Of a stretch of 64,000 nucleotides of DNA, positions 48,601-62,311 are shown one piece after another (the stretch's first letter is position 1; every line of letters begins with the position of its first letter). The stretch is from the NCBI GenBank assembly GCA_947579665.1, contig OX388347.1, positions 27,210,562 through 27,274,561 on the forward strand. The letters are read 5' to 3'. Position numbers and translations under genes: made by a program. Origin of the DNA: Sympetrum striolatum (lineage: Eukaryota > Arthropoda > Insecta > Odonata > Libellulidae). The notes beneath the pieces were generated by a model that was given only the letters and a program-made list of their open reading frames with translations, ran no database searches and had not been told where the DNA came from.

Positions 48601-48903
48601 GACCTTCATGGGCGAAATAGTGAATCCTGGACCAAACTGCAAGTCATCTTACTAGATAATCTCTCTCTACCTGCATTCCGTCATCGGCAAGCTCAATCAT
48701 GTTTATTAGTTTTACATATTCTATTTAAATCTCGCTGCAATTTTTTAGAAAATTCTCAAGGACCTCTGCAGTTGAATGATGCCATTCTACATCAACGTGA
48801 TAGCGTTAAATAAAATATCATATCACATTATAGTCGATTTAACAGTATATATACCTCTATTCATTCAATTTCTCAATACAATTTCAAGCGGTGTGGGTAT
48901 TCA
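42669..48903. other. Non-coding stretch with GC-richer islands
   Basis: Islands of higher GC lie at about 44390-44850 and 45790-46420. The second has a 123-codon minus-strand frame (45966-46337) of Arg/Ser-rich composition that I do not recognise. At 47140-47170 cctgatgaagctacatcggt resembles a decayed hammerhead-type core without the GAAA. No exon was seen. Confidence 0.45.
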
Positions 48904-49068
48904 CCGGCCGTGGTGGCTGAGTGGTTAACGTGCTTGCGCGTTAACCACTCCGCCACCTGACGGTCCCGGGTCGAATCCCGGCTAATCATATTCTTCTTGT
49001 TAGGGAATGGTTGTCTGTGCATGTTGTGTGTTTGTGATATTAATAAAAGAAAAATTCAAAAAAAGGAA
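48904..49068 (+). mobile_element. tRNA-derived SINE-like element, copy 1
   Basis: The head ccggccgtggtggctgagtg contains a pol III A box (TGGCTGAGTGG, 48914-48924) and a slightly damaged B box (GGGTCGAATCCC, 48968-48979). An A-rich tail follows about 90 nt later. Between the boxes lies a perfect 12-bp hairpin (gagtggttaacg / cgttaaccactc, 48919-48950). It shares the ccggccgtggtggc head with the copy at 61453. The spacing and the altered cloverleaf argue against a working tRNA gene. Confidence 0.6.
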
Positions 49069-52000
49069 TAAAATTAGGAAAAGGGGTTAATTGGAGGAAT
49101 AGCCTTCCTATGCTAAAATTCGCCCAAAAAAAGAAAGACGGCATTATTATTATTATTATTCAGTAAAGTGTAAAAAATCATACAACAAAATCTTTAATCC
49201 TTTTCATCATAATTATCTGAGTGATTCATTTTCCAAGGCTTGATGTTTCATTGGAATCGGAATTCGAGGTATTTCCGCCTCAAAAGATCTGAAAGAGACG
49301 TAACTGTATATCGTCTCTTTATGAAGAAATTGAGCGAAACCGTGAGTCGACAAAAAGTTCGTTTCCCTTTTCATTTCCCATCCTCCCATCCAATTAGGCC
49401 ATTAAGAATTCCAATCGCTCCATTTTTAGTCCATGGAAATGACTCCCGCGATAAATGCCGCGGGCCGCGCCGCACGCAGCCAATTATTCCTGGGATGATA
49501 TAATGCTCAAGCAGCGATCGCTTGCGGCATATTTATCGCCTATTATTCAATTTTTGAGCGCAGAACGGCAGTTGCGCCCAAGGAGACAGTGAGTAATTTG
49601 CAAGGCGGAGGAAATCTTCCAGGATCTTTTTTGTTTCGCTTTCCGAGTTTGATTTAACGGGTTAGTTTTTCATCGTTGTTTATCGTCGATGTGTCCCAGT
49701 GGTACAAAAAAAGGAAGCGCGATATTCGCGGTGCGTTTGCTTTTCCACCGCATTGCTCTTACTTTACTCCCCCTTCCGTAGAGTTATACTTTATCGCGGA
49801 ACGTTCATTAACACAACTTTGATTAATTTTTCATGAAAGAAGTTGAGAGTATTGCAATAGCATCGTTGAAAGCATAAGGTTGTAGAGGAGTTCATGTTTA
49901 CGCAAAATTCATCATTTTTGCCAAAACACTATACCCAGTTCCAGTTTTTCTAATCAGTAGATATATATAAAGATGAAATTAAATCCCAAGTATTTTACTC
50001 TCCATACTTTGAAACTATCCTCATTCTATATTGCCTTCATTCTAGTGAACGCAATCGTGCGAATAAAACCAGGTTTCATATTTTACATTCACAAAGTGTA
50101 AGCGTGATTTTCATTTATCTCGTGACTAGAAAGATATAAATGCAGTATAATTATAGAGTCTAAGAATTTGTTCTGTACTCATCGTGAACATGAAAAGGTC
50201 TTATTAGAAGAGGTTTGCGATGAAAAACGAAATCAGGTTACGGTTTTTGGAATTTGGCATGATGTCCTAATATAAAAAATAGTTTTCTAGCCTTCTTTCC
50301 TAAGCTATCGTGGTACTAAAATCAGTACACAATTTTACTGACCATTTCTAAGCCCTTTTGAAATTATTTTGAGCCTTATCTGAGGACCATATTTTATTTG
50401 GCGCTTTATTAGTGGAGTTGTAGAATCGAGGACAAAGACGAAAGATGTTAGATGACATAGAGGGTGGAGTAAGCTATCAAGAAACGAAATGCCAACATTT
50501 TACTACATACCTACTTTTATGCACCTAAAATATTCTCATGTTATGTAAGTATAAATCTAACTTTCTAATAACGGAAAAAGAGTGCCTCTTGAACTCACTA
50601 ATGCTTATATTTATCTACTGGAATTACAGTATAAGCTTCCTTCACATGTACAGTACATCAGAAAGACTGACCAAAAATACCAGAAGTAAGAACGGCCTCA
50701 GAGAATCAATTCACTCTGAATACATCACATTTCCTTGCTTTTTCTTCCTTCTTCAGCCCTTAATTCGACTAACAACGGCCTTCTTTAGCATCGGAGCCCA
50801 TTCTTCGCAAATTCTTTCAAAAAAATCAGCTGTTTGTGACGGACATCAAAAGTTCCGAATACTCTCGAACAATCGCCCGACTCTCGCGATACGTAACATA
50901 AATACTAAATTCGGGATTTTTTTGTTATTAAAACTCTTTGAATTCTCTCCCGTCTACCGTTCCGCCCCGCTGAACCTTCGTAAAGCGATAGAATGAGAAC
51001 GCAAAATACACCCTTATAAAAAAGGGGAGCGTCCTTTATACAAGCATGGCCGTCGTGGAAACAATCAGTTTGGCTCCATCTGCGAACGAAAAATGGAAGG
51101 TTCTTTTTTGATGGATGTCGGCTTCCTCCGGCAAGAAAGGAATTCTCGTTTCCATTTTCTTCCGCGACGCAATCGATTTCACGTATTTCTTTCGAGATGC
51201 TAGCCCGAGTGTGATATAACATGACGCTGTTCCTCATGTTTATTACGTGGCTGGAGGAGAGACGTATCCGGGCTCACGGCATCAAAGCTCCCTTTAAACA
51301 CCTTTAACCCCCTTTTCGAGCAGCGTCAGGAGTCCAAACCCTTCACGAAATTTCCGTTTTATCCCCAGTTTTTATCGCACCCCGTAAAACGATTCCCCTT
51401 AAGATGTGTGGAGCTCCGAAGAGGCGTTCTCTAACGTCATTCTCGCCACAATATTCTCTCTAACTCATAGTTATCCCATATAGTTTCTACAAATTATTCT
51501 AATTCTCGACCTTTAGAGTGTTTTCAATTGAAGCCAAGAGAAAATGCTTAATTATTGGGTACGGCTAGACCTACTTTTCGTCGCACAGAAGTTTGAGATC
51601 CAAGGTGAATTGAAATGGTTCACTTTGATCTAAATGCCAATTCATATAGGCTCGAGTGAGCTCCGACTCATACTTTGCATGAAAAGGGTGTTTTCATAAG
51701 TTTTTCGAACCTTGTGATAACCTTGGCTCTCTTGGAGCATTATCAATTGCCTCTCATTACTGTACTCCATCTACGGAAGCGAGCATTTTCTGTTATAAAT
51801 AAATTTTAGCATAAATATGAAATGAATGTTAAATGGTATTCCTAAATAACATTTTTCATCGTTCGACCAAAACTATAATAGACATCGGTCATAAAATTCC
51901 ATTAATTTCTCAATTGCTTTATAAGGGTGCTTTAAAAAGTTATGCAAACCCTTTGATAACCATCAAACTCTTGTAACCTTACCAAGTTTTTTGATTAATG

Positions 52001-55000
52001 ATTTCCTGAAGAAATTTACCTTATCTCATCCAAATACTTTCCCTAAGAAGCTATATTGTTGATTAAACATGTCCTTTTACAGAACGGAGTCAAATTAATT
52101 TTCGAATTAAAAAAATTTCACACATAAAGAATAAAGTTAAATAAGCTCAACTTCTTATATAAATGAATATTACTTAAGTTGATAATTATGACTAGTGGCT
52201 ATCACAGTTTTGGTCGGGCCATGATAAATATTATTAAGGATAATCATTTGACATTTACTTGAGATTTGTGGTAACATATTCTATAACTGACAATGTTCGC
52301 TTCCGTAGGTTGGGTAAAGTAAGGAAAGGCAATTAAAACTGTCGAATGAAAGACGTGAAAATATTTACGATCAGCCGAACCCTTTGTGAGATACGAAAGG
52401 AACGGAAATCTTTAAGAGAGACTTAAAGCGACGCAGCTTATCGCCTCCTTTTAGGTTCAACGATCATCAGCTTTCAACTCGCACATTATTTGCCAGTAAA
52501 TTGTTATCGTTGCAAACAGCTGTGGCATAGCTTAAATCATTTTCGTTTTCTCTTAAACATCGCAAGTATGTAAATGTAATTTATACAAGTTATAAAAATG
52601 TAGCATACTCATTATAGCGATGTATTTACAAGGTAATTTCTATATGTGGTTACGAACTAAGATACCTTATTCATTACCTTTAAGTTATCTTTCCAGCTTT
52701 GTCTTCAATTACCAGGCACAACATTTGAAAATGCAATAAAATGAGAAAAATTTGCGAAGTGCATATAATTGCATTTTTGGCGAAGGAAATAGTAGTTGTT
52801 TCTGTATTGCTTTATAGCTATAAAAAGGATTCGCTGAGTCCATTGTAATGTTGCTTGTTTTAAATATTAACATTGAAAATACTCTGAGGGTTTTTTCATT
52901 AAACTTCAATATTATTCTATTACATAATTTAATTGTACTACATAATATACTTCTAATTCTAAAGATTGTAGAGTGATTAACACTATACCACTGTAAATTC
53001 CATTATTCAGTTGAAAGTTTAACGTTCAAGTAGAATTTTAAGCCGCAGCCAAGAAGAAGTGGCAATAAGCTTAGTTCCGTTTAATGCCCCTCTTATACCC
53101 TTCACGATAATTTAGTGGCTTCTCAGATTTGTATGCTTCTTCAAATTTCTACTGAATTCAGAAATTGATTTCGGACGTTTAGAACCTCCCTATAAGCGTC
53201 CGAAACCCTGGCGTACCCTAGCGTCGAGAAGGAGAATGGGGAAGCTCATCGACCGAATAAAAATCTTTTCTTTTTTTCCTTCGCAGCCCCGCCCTACTTT
53301 TTCGATTCCCATTTGATGGACTCCACCCCATTCGACTCCATCTTCGCCTCATATTTACATATCTCGTTTCCTTCTCTCGGACCCTCCGATACCCTGGAAA
53401 CGTGCGATTGTTGTATTCGCCTGCCACTTGTAGCTCCCGACCTTTATTTCAGAAGCGTGCGTGCCGAGGGAGAAAGGCCAGGAAGCCGGGCGTTAATAAA
53501 AGCGACGGTATATTCGGACGAATCATTTATTATTAACATTTCGAACTCAGTGCACGCGAATACAAAGGATGTGTACTCTTCCAAACATTTCATCTCTTCC
53601 ATCACTCCCTTCGTTAGTTTACGTGGGGAAAATTTTCGCAACTGACTGTTTCGCTTCCTTTTTTCACTATCTCGGAATCACTAACGCGACGTGAGTTTGA
53701 TCCAGGTCAGGGGATAAAATAATGACCTCCTTTCGTCCAGTTTTTTTCACCTTTTTGTTTCCAGTAAAGCTCAAGGAAGCCGGGAAATGCTCATTTACCG
53801 CCCTACCGTTTTTTTTCTTCATGACATGCGCCGGGAGTTGTGTTCTCAAAGCTGAATTTTTTTCTCGATTCTTGGAATATGACGCGAGTAGGGTTTAATG
53901 TTGCACGTGACTTTGATCTTGGCCTTAAGGATGCGATGGGGAACGAGATACGTACTCGGGAATGTAAACTGCGAAAAAAAGTAAACTGTTGTCTTAAACA
54001 GCTGGTTGCTGATTTTAGCTCTAGGGAGGAAAGATCGTGTTGTGTCTATTAAATGTCTTTATAATCTCATTTTTCAGTTTCCCTCTGACCCCTCAAAAGC
54101 TATTTTAGCATGCAATCTGAGAAAAGCAAAATTCCGTTTTACATGAATTCGTTGTTTCAATCCGTACTTACTACTATATCAACCTAAATATAAACTGTTT
54201 AGGTAAAAACTGAAGGGTGTGCTTATATTTAAATTAGAAATTCTGCTAGGGTACTCCTATTTTATAAAAAAATTATCAAGACAGTAATATAAGATATAAT
54301 ATAATAGAGCATGATTCTACTTTAAATTTGTGGGTAAAGTAAAAACGTTGATTTCTTTTTCCCCATAATATTCCTATCACGAAAGATAACTGAGCCTGTA
54401 TAGGTATTTCTTTATTTTTTACATTTTATATATTTTCCTATAATTATGCTATCTATTCGTTTCCTTGCCTATTCATCTTATTGTGCTATCATGGTGTCAA
54501 TTTTCACCCCATTTATCCTGTATGTGCAATGTTGCAGTATCATGTAAGTTAATAACATTTGCCTCTGTTGACATTGTGTCGTAGTTTGTATGGAAGTCCT
54601 ATGAATTCGTTACACAACCTCCACAGAAAGAGTGCAGAAGTGTTTTGTTTTTTCTTCCATTTTCCCTTGGAAAACGAAGCCCTACAAGCGGCACGCGTGG
54701 ATATTTAGTATCTTATCGTTGTTTCTCATTTTCCCACCATTTTTACACATTATAAATTTAATATTTACATGACTGGCTAAATATTGGCTTGATAAGCTAC
54801 TGATGCCATTTGTTTTTTAATCAGAAGTGTTTCGCATATTTAAGTTTCTTTGCAATGAATTGAAATTCCGTGGTTATCATTGATTGATTTATAGCACAAG
54901 TAATGATATGTGTGTTGTTATTTCAAATAAATATGGAAACCTTAAATAATGATGAAGTAGAGCTGGGCTGGAGGATGAAATTGTGTGAATGTATTCGTGT

Positions 55001-58000
55001 TTTCTTAAAAGGCAATTAATTTCGAGGTGATGCTAACCGCTAGGATGCTCGCAAACTTTGAATAAAATAATGAACTAAGATATCTTGTTGCTCGGTCAAC
55101 TCGCATAGGGTAAATTTCCGATTTTTTATGTACTTATGCATTTAAATCTAAGGAAATAACGTTTACTTCTGAAAACAAGTGGTCACCAAAGCAAGGAGAA
55201 TCGCAGTATTCAAAATTATTTTTGTTAGGTTCTTCTAACAGAAGTAAAAACATGCATCATGGCTTCTTTAAATTTTTGTTAGCATAATATTTAGAATATA
55301 TTTTTCAATATTCTAAATTAATTGCACCATGAAATACTTAACAGAACTCTGAAAGTGGGTGGTGATAGGGGCGAAATCGAGATTAAGCAATGGGTTTTGA
55401 GTATTAAGAGAGAAAAAAAATCTTTTCAGGAATTTATAAATTAGCCACAAGGTTGAAGAACAATGATTTAGAAAAAACTATTAAATCAGAGCGTGATTAA
55501 GTCATAGAGTGCTGCAGATGGCTTCCAGTATCAGAGGAATGAATCGCAAAACGATTCCTAAAGCCATAAATTTCATCCAAGCCACCCAAGATGATTATGA
55601 GTAAATTGATATTTGCACCATATTACCTTATGGAATGAATGTGATTAAATATCGTTATCCGGTACGTAATACACCAAAAGGTCTACATTCCTAGTAGTAC
55701 CTGCGATGTCTGCATGATTCCTCATTTTAGTCCAGCTTTGTTCGATAAATCTCACTCAGCATCATCTTTAATTTGTTTTCTCCTTCGGATTGATTTGTCT
55801 TGGAAGAGAAGGAGAGGCTCAAGGCGAGATCATCTACAGCTGCTCACAAACAAAAGAAGGCGCGTTAAGCGCTCGGGCCAATCCATCCGAACCAAGAGTT
55901 TAATTCCGTTTGTTGACTTTTTCACTCGAACGAAGTGGCGAGGAATATTTGCCCGTTAAATGAGAAGTGAGGGTGGGAGCAAAGGGATCAAGGAGTCGAA
56001 AGCCATCAGAAGTTCGTCGGAGGCAGAGAAGAAAGGAGTAAGAGATGGAAGACGAGGAATGGTGGATGTCGAGCTGATAAAGTTGAAATATTTACTAGGG
56101 AACTTAGATTTCCGGCGTTTAAAGCCCTTCTTTTGGAGGGAGAATTTCCGAATCAGAAGTTTAGCGTGATTGGCGAGTTAATCTTCATGTATTATTCATT
56201 AGCCTTTCTTATTTCTTCAGTAAGGTGCCACGTGAAGTTATATCAACAGCTGACGTTTTTTATAAGTTGGATCCGCCAAGAAAGAATATTTCTTTTCTGA
56301 TGAAAGGTCACGCAAAAATATGGACATCGGCCTTGTCCTGCGAAAATTCCTATGTCGTCGCGAGTAATAGTTGAATGATTGCCTTGGAGATTCTAAAAAA
56401 TATTTACATTATACTGTTCAATACCTTTTTATTGTATTTAAAGGGAGTTTCCCACACATATTTAGAAAGAAAATTACAAGTACAAAGATCAAAGTTTGAA
56501 ATGTTTCTCTTTAATCACGTTATATTTGGGATTTAATGAAGCATAAAGTTGGCGTAGTAGGATGAATGCCTATGTTAAATTAATTTGGATCGACAATACT
56601 AACCAAAGTTATAGCATTCAAATATTAAAGGTTACACCTAAGTTTACGTAATAATTTGAACATTTAAATTGTTTTTATTTGGCTAGGTAACTCGGTCTTG
56701 GTTATTCAATCTGTAAACCTAAAGGCAAAGTGAAACTAATCTTTAAAAAAATCATACATTTACTAGGAGCTGAAATTCAACTAATTTTTGAAGGATTTCA
56801 TTCATTACCACGCCAGTTTTCACTGATTCGCTGTACCGTAAATAATGAATTGATGTCCTCGCATTCATGCATATTATTCCATTTTGTAGATGACCAATTA
56901 TAAAGGTATATTTTATCAACACAAACTAATTACGTATAGGAAGCAAACGGAAATTAATTTATCAATGTATAACTTAGCCCACTGATGTATTTAGAATATT
57001 TCCGGAGATTAATTTTACGTGGAATTAACATTGGCTGGCAGAATGACGGAGTTGTGATAGGTGTTTTTTGGCACCTCTTTAACTGAATTTTGACTATCGA
57101 GTAACTCGATGAAATAGGCAACTAATGCAGCGAACTTCAATCGAAGCAGGATTTTACTTATTTACTATCTACCATTTATGACAAGAACTAAAGTATCTGT
57201 TGAATTTGTTAGTTGATTTTATCATCGACAAACCTCTATACCGGCATCGACTCTATGAATCGGCCAAAGCCGAATTTATAATGTTATATGTACGGAATCA
57301 ATTATTCGTGCACTAAAAATGCAACCAAGCGGATTACATGAGTTTAAAACAAATGAAGAGCGATGGAAACAACTGCAAAAGAACGTTTATAACTCTTCTT
57401 GTGCAAAATATCGCATATTTGGATGTTTTCAAAAATCCTGGTGATAGAGGAATGTAATATATTGGATGCAGTAATATCAGCAATACGTCTAGGGAGCCAT
57501 TTTATCCTCGATGGTTCGCAAACGTTCATCTTACGATATCAATGTGAATAATGACTTTTCTTCCAAAGTAGACATATTTCGCGCAAATGGTTTAGCTATG
57601 CATTTTATCACCGATACACTCGAATCTTTCGTGTCACAGCGGTAATTTATCGAAGGAACAAGTTCCCATCCATAATTTTTCTCTTGGGAGTACTTTTTGT
57701 GTTTTAATGGGACAGTTAGGTTGTAACTCCATAGAATAGCTTTGATATGATCTCGGTTTTTCTTCGAAAGATATTCAAAATTCGAAAATAAACATCGAGA
57801 ATGGCCCATATCCCTCATTTGGCTGAATATTTAGTGATATATGCGACGCCGACAATTGGTTTGGTTAACATTTAGAATAGGCCTGTCTGATTCAGTATGC
57901 AGTTATTTATTTTTTTCCGCTAAAAATTAGCAACACATAGTAATTAACGAATTATACGTACAATTAGAAAATATAGCTCAATGAAAAATTCTTTGTTTTC

Positions 58001-61000
58001 CAAGTTCGATCAAGTAAGGAATATAATAATTTATAAGAAGGAAAAAGTTAACCTAAGGGTAGTGGAAGCTTTCTTTGGGGAGACACGCATCATATATTTG
58101 CGACGTTCAATTTGGTGAAGAATCATTAATAATAGGCAATTCTAATCATCAAAGCATAAGTGATTTCTCGTCAGCTTCTTATGAGTACCAGAAACCTTCT
58201 TTCGGTTTCTTAATAATATCACATTCGGTGATAGTTCCTTTCTTTGTTTTTAGTTTCCTTTACCTTTACTTTGAAACAGTTTATTAATTGACGAAATAAT
58301 TCAAATATAACGCCTGTTTGTAAACAACAAATTGTAATTCATATTGAAATCTCTATAGATGGCGATTGAGCAAATTAAATACACAGTACTATATTTGTCA
58401 CCGATTTCCTACTGAATTATTCCCTAAAAGTATTGAAAATATTATCATAAACAACGAAACTTACTTATTATAAACTTAGTTAATTTTTGTGGAAGATAGG
58501 TTTATTTTTTCTGGTCAATGATATACTAAATGAAAAGGAAACTACGAAATTTCTTTTTCGCAGAGAGCAATGCCTTCTTTCTTCGGCCTTCAAACTTGAA
58601 TACCTTCTCTCCGAGCAGATGTTTATCTTGCTAGCGATTCGCCAACCAGACCAAAACAAATAAGAAGCAAATAAACAGAGGGAGATATAGACAACAAATG
58701 TATGTTTTCTCGGCTCACCAGGAAACGTTTCACCAATTCTCCCGAGGAACGAATCCGAGATATTCCGCCACACGAAAATTCCCACCTTTCACCTCCTCTC
58801 GATGAAATATTTCTCGGAAACCACTCCAATCCTCCTTTCCTCCGCTTTTGTTCCGAATGTAAAACCGATTCACGTTTTGCCATTTACCCGACCGGGAAAT
58901 CACTCGACTTCTCTTTCCTCGGTCGCGAGGGGCAACCGATGCATATTTTCTCGTGTTTTAAAGACTTCCAATCCGAGGAGCGAATGTTCTGAGAATAAAA
59001 GGGGTTATTCTGGGCGTGTTGGAGAGGAAATGAGCGACCGATTCCATCAAAAACTCCCTCTCCGTTGCCTTCCGGCGAAAAGCAAAAGGGGAGATGAAGG
59101 AGGATGTCTGAGGAACTTTTCCTTGGTCTCCGTGTGTCACTCCGCCTTGATCGATTGGAATATATATATATATTTAGCAAGTTCAGCAATTGTGGCGTAA
59201 ATTTGAGATGACGTGGACCGACGTGGACTCATTTTCCTCGAGATGCTTCTTCCATAAAGAACTATTTTAGACGGTTATTTTTTTATTCTGCACCCCTTCG
59301 ATCATTTTTGGTGGCCACTATCCAAAAGTCGATACAAATTAGTTCAGTGGTTGAAATTTAGCTTCCTTCTGAATCGGTAATTTCTTTAGAATAAAAAAGT
59401 GAGAAGTGAAACCAAAAGTTAAAATCTATCCAATATATTACCGGATGTAGGTAAAAGAGTTATCAAGACTTCTAGAAAAGAATAACTTCAATGGACAAAA
59501 CATTTATAACTGTAATCTTGTTACTCAGAATCGATTAATTTGTGGTTGGGTGTATATTCTTAAACTGTTCTAAAAGGGTTGTAAATTTCATACATGTTAA
59601 CTAAATCATTAATTAAAAATAAAGTAAACCAATGTTTCAACAAAGCAGAGGAACATTTTGGATTTAAATTGAATTGAAGCTCCGGTTAACGCTGCTTTCT
59701 CATATGATCTTAGCGATTTATAAAATATACTTTATATACTTAATATGTACACTTCTCACCTATTGGGTTAGCAATATAACTGTCGTAATACATTATAACT
59801 GCCTTCATGCTTTATTAAGCCAACATGTTTACCTCTCATTGAGTACTTCAGATATTTTCCATACAATATATCATATCTCTCAATCTTCCTATGCATCTCT
59901 TCTTCCTGTCCCTCCCTTGAAAATTAAAAAATCATTCATATTCCATCCCAGTCTCTTCTAACAGTTATTTACTACAACACGGGTAGCAGCTCCAAACAAT
60001 ATGTCTGTTTGTGCAATAGTCACGCTGTAAACCAGTTGAACTTTAAAAAAGGTGCTACCAAACGCTTTTGGAAGGGAATAAAAACTACGCAAAGTGAGGT
60101 ATGAAATACTCCACTCTTGCTGTCCTCAATGGATATTATAAATAGGAAACATTAACGCAATTTAAGTTAAATGATCCAACATTTAATTTTATTCATAGCA
60201 TTCAAGGGGAATAAACCAAAATAATGCTATGATCTAATATAGTTGTTAACACTTTTACTTTTATAACATTACAGCAAAAAAGTCTAAATGAATAAATAAC
60301 GTATATTCCCGTATCATTTTGCAAAAGAGAAATTGAAAATGTTTCTTCCATCACAAAATAGCAGCAGTAAGCATATAAAACATAAGCTGATCGCTAAGTA
60401 TTTTCTTGATGGTTACATTTTGACGATTTTCGGAAAGTGACATATTGCGTAAAATTTTAATATCGGACGACGACATACTTAGTGGCAAGGGAAGGATCGA
60501 AAGAGTGGAAAGACGTATCTGAGACCGTTTCCTGGGTGACTTTCTCCTCATCGCCCGTGTCGTATTCGGAAACCAAAAAGCGCTTCAGAGGCACAAACGC
60601 CACTTTTCGCTGAATTTTTTAAGCCCTCTCCCCCCTCTTATGACGTTCCTTCATCCAAAGTTTTCGGAGAGGCGTTAAATAAGTCCCATTCCCCGTTCAA
60701 GCAACATCCTAAACGTCCTGAAATATTCAGGCGCGTTTTGCAGATGCGATTTCTTTGATGTATACGAATTGAGTTTCCCTCTCGCAGATGTAAAGCTGCG
60801 CATTCGTTTTCCCTTTGCGGACAAACCAGGGATCCTGTATAAACAGGCACGTTCGCGGCGTTGCTATCACGATTTACATATTCAAATGTGGCCTGTGAGT
60901 TTTTGCTCAAAGTGACTAATAACTTATGACGAGTTTGGCAAATTATCTGAACAGCCTACTTTTGCATGAAGTCTAAAAGGGAAGCTCTTAAAAGTGGGAG

Positions 61001-61452
61001 TATTTTCGCATTTATTTTTAATGTTAACGTCTCTAAATACGAGCATATATAGTATATTTTTAAAATGATCAAATGTATTTATATATGTATCTCCCATAAT
61101 TAAATACGATAAAAACAACGTCTTTTATAGTGTGAGGTTCGTAATACAAAGGCTTTCATAATGAATATTGTGATCTAGTTATAAAAAACATTAGAAAGTG
61201 AATAAATTAGTGAAGGAAAACCTCTGTGTGACTATAAAAACCTTACCTTAGTTGGATTGTAAACAAAAAAATCCGTCGTAGGAAAAGAAATCAAAGATAA
61301 GGTGTGAGAAAACCTGAGAAGTATAAAGGAAGTCTAATTTCTATACTTAAGGGTATGCAATTTTATACTGCCTAAATGGAATGTACATTAAAATTCAAAA
61401 CAGTTAATTTTGCTGTGAAATATATCTACACCGATTTTTATTTATTTATTTA
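49069..61452. other. Long non-coding stretch with GC-richer islands
   Basis: Islands of higher GC occur at about 49240-49800, 50700-51450, 53180-53900, 55700-56170, 58500-59230 and 60470-60890. Each gives overlapping open frames on both strands (the longest is 152 codons at 50538-50996 on +), but none shows an ankyrin, TRP or other recognisable motif. A short ATT microsatellite is at 49143-49160. No nompC exon was found. Confidence 0.45.
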
Positions 61453-61615
61453 CCGGCCGTGGTGGCCGAGTGTGCTCGCACATTATCGCTCCAACCGCAC
61501 TGCAATCCCGGGTTCGAATCCAGGCTAGTCCCTGTTGTTAATATCTACCACTGTTAAAGTCCTGAAAATGGATTTTTGTGGGGTATATGAAAATAAATAA
61601 ATTGTAAATTGAAGT
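61453..61615 (+). mobile_element. tRNA-derived SINE-like element, copy 2
   Basis: The head ccggccgtggtggccgagtg has an A box (TGGCCGAGTGT, 61463-61473) and an intact B box (GGTTCGAATCC, 61511-61521), then an unrelated body of about 90 nt ending in an A-rich tail (aaaataaataaattg). Its head matches copy 1, but the bodies differ. Confidence 0.6.
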
Positions 61616-61854
61616 TAAAAAAGGATGTATTCTTAATACAAATAAAAATTACAAACACAGATATGAATGCTTCGGATTTTTATGCCAATAAAAGTACGCT
61701 TTAGAGGCATAAAGTAAAATCTGCCTCGGAATATTTAGATGAAAAACATTAGTTTTATAATATTTGAATTTTTTACCTACCTAGGGAAATGTGTGAAATA
61801 TTATTGCTCAAATGTAATGGAAACTACAATATTCACTTATCTTATACAGGCAGT

Positions 61855-61998
61855 CATTTCGATGTTTAGCAATTAGCTAGAAATGGTGTATTGAACTAGT
61901 ATGACTTATTCTTAGTAATTTCAATGTTTATCTAATAGCTAGAAATAGTGTATTGAAGTATTATGACTTATTAAGTCATAATAGTTCCATACACTATT
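61855..61998. repeat. Imperfect tandem duplication running into a hairpin
   Basis: Two units of about 60 bp share tagctagaaat(g/a)gtgtattgaa and tatgacttatt. The second unit continues into its own inverted copy: aatagtgtattgaag...atgactt (61944-61969) pairs with aagtcataat...acactatt (61973-61998) across a 3-nt loop. Confidence 0.6.
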
Positions 61999-62249
61999 TG
62001 GATGGTCTATATATCCGATTTTTAGGAAGGTTTTCACGGCATTCTGATAATAATTCTTACAAAAAATTTGAATCCGTGATAAAAATTTAAAAACTATTAC
62101 TTTCAAGTAGTAATATTGAAAACAAATTACTTCTTCGCAATACATTTGCCGTATAAGAAAAAAATATATACATCTAAAGCACAGTTTTTAAAATTTTTAA
62201 TAATGACATATATATATTCCAAACCTAAGTAATGAAGAGAAAACTTGGT

Positions 62250-62311
62250 AATTTTCCACACAAATTTTTATTTACGGCCGGTTACGCTACCGGAATTTGG
62301 CATATTCAGGT
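62250..62311 (-). mobile_element. Degenerate relic related to the hammerhead-bearing repeat
   Basis: The + strand order ttttccacacaaatttttat, ttacggccggttacg..accgg, then cattcagg-like text matches the layout of the left arm of the 32011-32271 repeat (ttttccacaaggtttttatt, taccggttt, cgtcagg), with many changes. On the minus strand the core is ctgaata and gtaac in place of ctgacga and gaaac, so any ribozyme would be dead. Confidence 0.45.

Noticed and set aside
48904..48990. Functional tRNA gene
   Set aside because: The D-arm region is replaced by a 12-bp hairpin and the B box is short by one base. A SINE head is the better explanation.
50538..50996. 152-codon + strand frame
   Set aside because: It has no domain, and the overlapping opposite-strand frame is also open. 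It does not contain the ankyrin or TRP motifs expected next in nompC.
58802..59200. 132-codon + strand frame and its overlapping opposite-strand frames
   Set aside because: Several overlapping frames are open at once in a GC-richer island. None looks like a protein family.
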